This document shows positions 7,749 to 11,569 of a stretch of DNA of 11,569 nucleotides, one piece after another. Made by a program: the position numbers and the translations under genes. Each line of letters begins with the position of its first letter. Position 1 is the first letter of the stretch. Source of the DNA: Flavobacteriales bacterium (GTDB lineage: Bacteria > Bacteroidota > Bacteroidia > Flavobacteriales_D > Sanyastnellaceae); NCBI GenBank assembly GCA_030728235.1, contig JANRAA010000168.1, forward strand, positions 3,862-15,430. The letters are read 5' to 3'. The notes under the pieces are model-generated. The model made no database searches, was not told the origin of the DNA, and saw only the letters and a program-made list of their open reading frames with translations.

Positions 7749-7755
7749 CTCCTCT
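7749..7755 (-). promoter_or_regulatory. Strong ribosome-binding site of infB
   Basis: On the minus strand AGAGGAG sits 7 nt before the infB ATG. Most starts in this window have only weak A-rich or no SD sequences, so this one stands out and supports the start at 7741. It directly abuts the palindrome at 7756-7773. Confidence 0.65.
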
Positions 7756-7773
7756 AAGCTCTAATTAGAGCTT
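7756..7773. repeat. 18-bp perfect palindrome in the nusA-infB gap
   Basis: AAGCTCTAATTAGAGCTT reads the same on both strands. As RNA it can fold into a 7-bp stem with an AAUU loop. It fills nearly half of the 42-bp nusA-infB gap and ends exactly where the infB SD begins. It lacks a following T-run, so it is not an intrinsic terminator. It could be a protein-binding site, an RNase processing point or a translation-control hairpin; the palindrome is seen directly, its role is unknown. Confidence 0.75.
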
Positions 7774-7783
7774 GAAATTACAA

Positions 7784-9019
7784 TTATTCAAATTCAGACC
7801 GCAGGATTCTAACAACCTCTTTAATGGTTTCTACCTCCAAGTCTGTTCTTTTAGCCAATTCTTCAGGATCGAGTTCGAGTACGCTACGCGCAGTATCGCA
7901 TCCGATCGATTTCAAAGCATCGATGATCCAAGCATCGATTTCATCGCTGAATTCATCGATTTCAACGTCGTCAAGTTCAGCTTCTGATTCGCGGTAGACA
8001 TCAATTTCGTAACCCGTTAAGCGGCTAGCTAGTTTGATGTTATGTCCGCCTTTACCAATCGCCAGCGACACTTGATCTGGTTTCAAGAAAACGTCTGCCT
8101 TCTTGTTTTCAACATCCAACGTGATGCTTGAGATTTTAGCGGGGCTAAGCGCTCTTGCGATCAACAACTGGTCGTTCGACGTGTAGTTGATTACATCGAT
8201 GTTTTCGTTTTTCAATTCGCGAACGATGCTGTGAATACGAGCACCTTTCATACCTACACAAGCGCCTACAGGATCAATACGATCGTCGTATGATTCTACA
8301 GCCACTTTCGCTCTTTCACCCGGCTCGCGAACAATGTTTTTGATGGTGATTAGTCCATCAAATACCTCAGGCACTTCTTGTTCGAACAAACGCTCCAAGA
8401 ATTGTGGCGCTGTTCTAGAAAGAATGATACGTGGGGTATTGTTACGCATATCTACTTCAGATACAACGGCACGCACCGTATCGCCTTTTTTGAAGAAGTC
8501 GGAAGGAATTTGATTTGCTTTCGGCAATACCAACTCATTCTCTTCATCGTCGATCACAAGAATTTCACGTTTCCAGATTTGGTAGACCTCACCGGCAACG
8601 ATTTCTCCCACGCGCTCCTTGTATTTTTGGTAGATGTGGTCTTTTTCAAGATCCATGATGCGCGACACCAGGTTTTGACGAATCGCCAAAACACTGCGGC
8701 GGCCGAAATCTTCGATTTTGATTTCTTCAGAAACCTCTTCACCGATTTCAAAGTCGTCTTGTATTTTTAGTGCATCCGACAACGCGATCTCAAGATTTTC
8801 ATCTTCTAGTTCTTCGTCATCAACGATATCGCGGTTTCTCCAAATCTCAAGGTCACCTTTATCAGGGTTTATGATAATGTCAAAATTCTCATCGGTGCCA
8901 TAGCGCTTGATGATCATCTGGCGGAAGATATCTTCCAGAATCATAAGCATGGTCTCACGGTCGATGTTCTTCAACTCCTTAAAATCCGCGAAAGACTCGT
9001 TCAGATTCGCAACGTTCAT
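7784..9019 (-). CDS. nusA: Transcription termination/antitermination factor NusA
   Basis: NusA binds RNA polymerase and nascent RNA and modulates pausing, Rho-dependent and intrinsic termination, and antitermination. Its 411 residues suit a NusA without the two extra C-terminal acidic repeats of E. coli. In order: the polymerase-binding N-terminal domain (~1-125); an S1 domain (~135-201, including IYQIWKRE-like and DTVRAVVSEVD stretches); KH1 (~235-280, with GMKG at 256-259); KH2 (~300-345, with GKGG at 322-325); and a short acidic C-terminal helical tail (~346-411) containing a helix-hairpin-helix-like ELDPEELAKRTDLEVETIKE. The start at 9019 follows the rimP stop by 6 bp and has AAGGAA just upstream. 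Position between rimP and infB is the standard bacterial order. NusA often autoregulates this operon, which bears on the leader terminator upstream of rimP. Confidence 0.98.
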   Translation of the reverse strand: MNVANLNESFADFKELKNIDRETMLMILEDIFRQMIIKRYGTDENFDIIINPDKGDLEIWRNRDIVDDEELEDENLEIALSDALKIQDDFEIGEEVSEEIKIEDFGRRSVLAIRQNLVSRIMDLEKDHIYQKYKERVGEIVAGEVYQIWKREILVIDDEENELVLPKANQIPSDFFKKGDTVRAVVSEVDMRNNTPRIILSRTAPQFLERLFEQEVPEVFDGLITIKNIVREPGERAKVAVESYDDRIDPVGACVGMKGARIHSIVRELKNENIDVINYTSNDQLLIARALSPAKISSITLDVENKKADVFLKPDQVSLAIGKGGHNIKLASRLTGYEIDVYRESEAELDDVEIDEFSDEIDAWIIDALKSIGCDTARSVLELDPEELAKRTDLEVETIKEVVRILRSEFE

Positions 9020-9025
9020 GTTTCC

Positions 9026-9493
9026 TTATTTAAATGAAATGACCACTTTGGTCTCTTTTATTTCCTCGTACTTAATATCGCGGCGCTTTTCGACAAGCAC
9101 TTTGGACTTTCGTCCTTCCACAGCTTCTTTTACAGTCCAATACAAACTTACCCCTTCGTCATCTGCTTTTTCAAGCAAACCTTTTACTTTCTCACCGTCT
9201 AGCAAGTGGACCGCCACTTCACGTCCGACATTCTTAAAATACTGACGTTTTACTGCAAGTGGGTGATCAGCTCCAGGGGATGACACTTGAAGCGAATAAT
9301 CTTCTACTTCACGATCAAATGAACCTTCTATAAACCGGCTCACTTTCACACAATCACGGATCGAGATGCCCTCGTCGTTATCGACCAGCACGCGGATGTC
9401 GTTTTGTGTATTGACATCTACTTTCACCACAAACACTGGTGAGCCCTCTAGCTCTATGGCGAGCATTCCCTCTATTTGACCCTTTGTGATCAT
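9026..9493 (-). CDS. rimP: Ribosome maturation factor RimP
   Basis: RimP assists late 30S subunit assembly. The chosen start (9491-9493) gives 155 residues beginning MITKGQIEGMLAIELEGSPV, the usual RimP length and N-terminus. The frame stays open further upstream to an ATG at 9622, but that 43-residue extension is unlike RimP and would run through the -7 box and the terminator hairpin. The N-terminal domain holds FVVKVDVNTQNDIRVLVDNDEGISIRDCVK in two parts (~24-53), then the conserved EDYSLQVSSPGADHPL region (~64-79), matching the family's Y-x-L-E-V-S-S-P-G-x-D-R-P-L with Gln for Glu and His for Arg. The C-terminal SH3-like domain (~85-155) includes GREVAVHLLDGEKVKGLL. It is the first gene of rimP-nusA-infB. 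Confidence 0.95.
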   Translation of the reverse strand: MITKGQIEGMLAIELEGSPVFVVKVDVNTQNDIRVLVDNDEGISIRDCVKVSRFIEGSFDREVEDYSLQVSSPGADHPLAVKRQYFKNVGREVAVHLLDGEKVKGLLEKADDEGVSLYWTVKEAVEGRKSKVLVEKRRDIKYEEIKETKVVISFK

Positions 9494-9536
9494 TATCGAA
9501 CATGTAATAAAAAGAGGGGTTCTCACCCCTCTCCAT
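9378..9536 (-). CDS. Possible leader ORF overlapping the start of rimP
   Basis: A 52-codon ORF starts at an ATG (9534-9536) preceded by GGAGG with a good 7-nt spacing, a rare strong SD for this window. Its first codons encode the 5' arm of the terminator hairpin, and it ends inside rimP in a different frame. The peptide (begins MERGENPSFYYMF) has no recognisable domain, and the part overlapping rimP has composition expected of a shadow frame. It may act as a translated leader that affects the hairpin, or GGAGG may be part of an RNA structure and not an RBS. There is no evidence of protein conservation. Confidence 0.25.
   Translation of the reverse strand: MERGENPSFYYMFDNDHKGSNRGNARHRARGLTSVCGESRCQYTKRHPRAGR
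9506..9532 (-). terminator. Intrinsic terminator in the rimP leader (candidate attenuator)
   Basis: On the minus strand AGAGGGGT (9525-9532) pairs perfectly with ACCCCTCT (9513-9520) around a GAGA loop, and the stem is followed at once by TTTTATTA. This is a textbook Rho-independent terminator. It lies between a good -7 box (9559-9566) and the rimP start (9493), so it falls in the presumed 5' UTR and not simply at the end of the upstream TPR gene, whose stop is about 240 bp away. That placement suggests attenuation of rimP-nusA-infB. It could still act only against read-through from upstream. Confidence 0.8.
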
Positions 9537-9558
9537 CGAAAAACCTCCGTTTCTGCTG

Positions 9559-9566
9559 CAAAGATA
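9559..9566 (-). promoter_or_regulatory. Bacteroidota -7 box of the rimP-nusA-infB operon
   Basis: The minus strand reads TATCTTTG followed by C, an exact match to the TAnnTTTG consensus. Transcription would start near 9552, giving a leader of about 60 nt that contains the GGAGG motif and the terminator hairpin. A canonical -33 TTTG at about 20 bp upstream is not obvious; a TTG occurs at 9578-9580, which is closer than usual. Confidence 0.6.
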
Positions 9567-9769
9567 ACAATTCCACTCAATCGTACCATCACGTTACAGA
9601 AATTTATCATTTGGCTTATCATAGTTTCACCTACTTGCCTTCTACGAACTTCACTGCAGCCTTGGTCTTCAGCTTATTTATATCACCCAATCATTCGGTT
9701 TATTGGGGATTCGGAATTGTGAAAATATCAACATCCGCGCCAGCGATTAACCTTAAATTGAAAAGTGCC
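9567..9769. other. Non-coding gap between TPR gene and rimP promoter
   Basis: About 200 bp with no convincing gene. I looked for a tRNA (some bacteria have one upstream of rimP) and saw no T-arm or acceptor stem pattern. No hairpin with a T-run follows the TPR gene stop. The open frame continuing from rimP across part of it lacks RimP character. Confidence 0.5.
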
Positions 9770-10726
9770 TTACTCGCAGTTGCGTTCCAAAAATTCTTTG
9801 GCTTCAGAAAAACCTAGTTCAACCGCTTTCGTCCAGTCTTCACACGCCCCTAGCTTATCGCCCAACTCACCTTTAGCGAAACCCCGACTTACATAGGCAC
9901 CTGCAAAATTCGGATCGATAGCAATGGCCTGGTCCCAATCGTTAATGGCCGCTTCGTATTCTTCCATTTTGTATTTTGTAAATGCACGATTGTTATAAGC
10001 ATCGGCATAATTTGGATCTGTTTCTACAGCTTTTGAATAGTCGGCAATGGCCCCTACAAGGTCATTGATTTGATCTTTGCAGTATCCTCTTTCAAAATAA
10101 GCCTCCACAAGTCTGTATTCATATTCTATGGTCTTGTCGAAATCTGAAATGGCGCCTGTGAAGTCTTCAAGAACACTTTTCACATACGCTCGATTGTAAT
10201 AAATCTGTCCGGTAGGTTTTATTTCGATGGCCTGATCGAAGTCAAGTATCGCCTCCCTGTAATTGCCAGCCTTAGCTTTATCTAAACCTCTGAAATTGTA
10301 TTCTGCAGCAGACGAAAGTGATTTTTCTGCAGGGGATATTTTCTGAATCAATTCATCGGCCCAAGAACCTTTGACCCTGAGTATTTCGAGATCCATATTT
10401 GGCACCCCACTTTCGAAAGTTGTAATGGCAGGATCGAATGCACTATACATTGCGAACGATTGTTTGATTAACAAGCCCATATCAAGCGTATCGATCTTCG
10501 ATGCCAATGTTTGTACAATTTGTATTACCCTTGCTTCATTGTTAGGAAACAAGTTGATATAGAACCAAATTGCTTTTTCATAATCCCCATCCGACTGAAA
10601 ACTATCCGCTTTTTCGAATGAGTAAATGTCTGGATAAACTTCATTTTTATCTTCATCAAGAGTCTGAGCAAAAACTGAACTCGATGCGAAAATCACTGCA
10701 GCGATAAATATAACGATGTGCTTCAT
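9770..10726 (-). CDS. Secreted tetratricopeptide-repeat protein
   Basis: A 318-residue protein with a Sec signal peptide (MKHIVIFIAAVIFASSSVFAQ, split at about residue 20/21), so periplasmic or outer-membrane associated. Residues ~36-60 may form one degenerate TPR; residues ~142-307 hold five consecutive 34-residue TPRs (near 142, 174, 208, 242 and 276), each with the recurring pattern Y-N-R-A/G, G/E-D/E-Y-x-x-A-I and D-x-x-x-A-I-x-x-x-P. The last repeat has the GACEDWTKAVELG form common at the end of Bacteroidota TPR proteins, followed by a C-terminal Cys-Glu. TPRs mediate protein-protein contacts; no partner or enzymatic domain is visible. It is upstream of rimP on the same strand but separated by 276 bp with its own promoter for rimP, so it is probably a separate transcription unit. 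The specific function is unknown. Confidence 0.88.
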   Translation of the reverse strand: MKHIVIFIAAVIFASSSVFAQTLDEDKNEVYPDIYSFEKADSFQSDGDYEKAIWFYINLFPNNEARVIQIVQTLASKIDTLDMGLLIKQSFAMYSAFDPAITTFESGVPNMDLEILRVKGSWADELIQKISPAEKSLSSAAEYNFRGLDKAKAGNYREAILDFDQAIEIKPTGQIYYNRAYVKSVLEDFTGAISDFDKTIEYEYRLVEAYFERGYCKDQINDLVGAIADYSKAVETDPNYADAYNNRAFTKYKMEEYEAAINDWDQAIAIDPNFAGAYVSRGFAKGELGDKLGACEDWTKAVELGFSEAKEFLERNCE

Positions 10727-10854
10727 GGTTTATTTAATTGTAATTGCAACGCAGGTCCGCTCGTTATGTATATTTCAAATCCTGCATTTCTTTTCAAAAA
10801 TTTCAAAACAACACTTATCCCGAGAATCGTGGTTTAGTGGAGATTGGAAGTGGT
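10727..10854. other. Intergenic gap upstream of the TPR gene
   Basis: 128 bp, AT-rich, between the membrane protein stop and the TPR gene start. I saw no exact TAnnTTTG box on the minus strand and no terminator hairpin. Confidence 0.4.
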
Positions 10855-11569
10855 CTAGTTTCCGAATTCGTAGTGCTTTAGCACCTTCACACCAAAAAGA
10901 CCATCTTCGAATGTATAGGCTACTTCGCTTTTGAATTTCATTGCTTCGAAGTCAAAAAACATTCTGAACCAATGATACTCCTCGTATTTGGAGTCTGTAA
11001 GGTCAATATAGGCTATTCTCTCTAACCTCCAACCTGTTGCTTTACTGCCATACCAGCGTTCTCTATGAGAGAAACGATATACTTCTGTGGTTGGGTTATC
11101 AGAGAAACCAGAGTTTATTACGAAAGGGAGATTGAAAGCAGTTGGCAAGAACAAGAGATAGAGGGCGAACTTTGAGATTTCATATCCGAATTTAGGTTTT
11201 AGGTGATACGTTAGAAAAGCAATTCCGTACAAGACAAAAAGAATTACAATAATCGCATAAGTAGGAAGTTTGGTGTTCAGCGTATACCGAAAGAAAACCA
11301 AGAGATTAATGAAAACAACAACTGAATACCTCAACGATTTTGTCTTCATCACAACAACAAGTGAACGGACAAAAGATTTTAAACTTAAGCTTATTTTTTT
11401 TGTGAAGATATCTACCCAAAATGGGGTTGTTATGAGGGTAAAGAGGACACCTACAGCGAGGCCAGCCCATTCTTTAAACAGGTAACCCCAAAGCGGACTC
11501 AGCAAAATTAAGATAGACACAAAAAAATAGAAGTGCTCAAGAACGGTTACAGTTGCTTGCGAATTTTTA
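10855..11569 (-). CDS. Multi-spanning membrane protein of unknown function, partial (5' end outside window)
   Basis: The frame is open to the right edge, so the true start is outside. A GTG at 11518-11520 could be read as a start but it would fall inside the first hydrophobic helix; the residues before it (EHFYFFV and upstream) continue the same protein. About 238 codons are visible. Five hydrophobic segments are seen: around 11490-11535, 11404-11470, 11278-11337, 11200-11265 and 11115-11180. A soluble tail of about 85 residues (~10858-11115) follows, rich in aromatic and charged residues (for example HRERWYGSK and KYEEYHWFRMFFDF). I recognise no family. The composition is more AT-rich and uses more Phe/Ile/Lys/Tyr than the rimP-nusA-infB genes, as expected for a membrane protein and not by itself evidence of transfer. 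It is followed by the TPR gene after 128 bp. Confidence 0.8.
   Translation of the reverse strand, partial: KNSQATVTVLEHFYFFVSILILLSPLWGYLFKEWAGLAVGVLFTLITTPFWVDIFTKKISLSLKSFVRSLVVVMKTKSLRYSVVVFINLLVFFRYTLNTKLPTYAIIVILFVLYGIAFLTYHLKPKFGYEISKFALYLLFLPTAFNLPFVINSGFSDNPTTEVYRFSHRERWYGSKATGWRLERIAYIDLTDSKYEEYHWFRMFFDFEAMKFKSEVAYTFEDGLFGVKVLKHYEFGN

Noticed and set aside
9494..9622. Extended RimP reading frame starting at 9622
   Set aside because: The extra 43 residues are unlike RimP and span the -7 box and the intrinsic terminator; MITKGQIE at 9493 is a typical RimP start.
9623..9769. tRNA gene upstream of rimP, as in enterobacteria
   Set aside because: No acceptor stem pairing or GGTTCRANYCC-type T-arm is visible on either strand.
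11518..11520. GTG start for the membrane protein
   Set aside because: It falls within the first hydrophobic helix, and the frame stays open to the window edge, so the gene is better called 5'-truncated.

Overview
The window looks like a chromosomal core segment from a member of the Bacteroidota, probably Flavobacteriia-like. Three things point that way: the ActA/ActB pair with the Bacteroidota-type 'TAT-variant' N-terminus on ActB; an exact TAnnTTTG-type -7 box upstream of rimP; and a long Pro/Lys/Glu/Ala- plus Gly-rich N-terminal half in IF2. The assignment rests on recognising families by eye, not on a database search. Almost every gene lies on the minus strand, so the genetic order runs right to left. 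The only plus-strand gene is a small SPOR-domain protein.

Positions 1-3894 (minus): actA then actB, the first two genes of an alternative complex III (quinol:cytochrome c oxidoreductase) operon. ActA is a membrane-anchored cytochrome with six CxxCH haem sites. ActB is the large fused molybdopterin-oxidoreductase-like/iron-sulfur subunit; its C-terminus is cut off by the left edge just after the first [4Fe-4S] cysteine motif. The rest of the act operon should lie to the left.

Positions 3895-4152 are a divergent intergenic region holding a candidate actA -7 box and an AT-rich inverted repeat. Positions 4153-4713 (plus) encode a secreted SPOR-domain protein. It converges with infB on a hairpin that overlaps its own stop codon and may terminate both genes.

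Positions 4736-9493 (minus): rimP-nusA-infB, the classic transcription/translation operon (30S maturation factor, transcription elongation/termination factor, initiation factor IF2). The control region upstream of rimP is the most interesting part of the window. A good -7 box is followed, inside the presumed 5' UTR, by a textbook intrinsic terminator (8-bp stem and T-run) ending about 20 nt before the rimP ATG. A short leader ORF with a strong GGAGG site begins at the hairpin and overlaps rimP. This looks like an attenuator. An 18-bp perfect palindrome sits against the ribosome-binding site of infB.

Positions 9770-10726 (minus): a secreted TPR-repeat protein. Positions 10855-11569 (minus): a multi-spanning membrane protein of unknown function whose N-terminus runs off the right edge. 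I found no tRNA, rRNA, CRISPR array, insertion sequence or defence system. The window is mostly ordinary housekeeping DNA; the points worth a second look are regulatory or are details of protein architecture.
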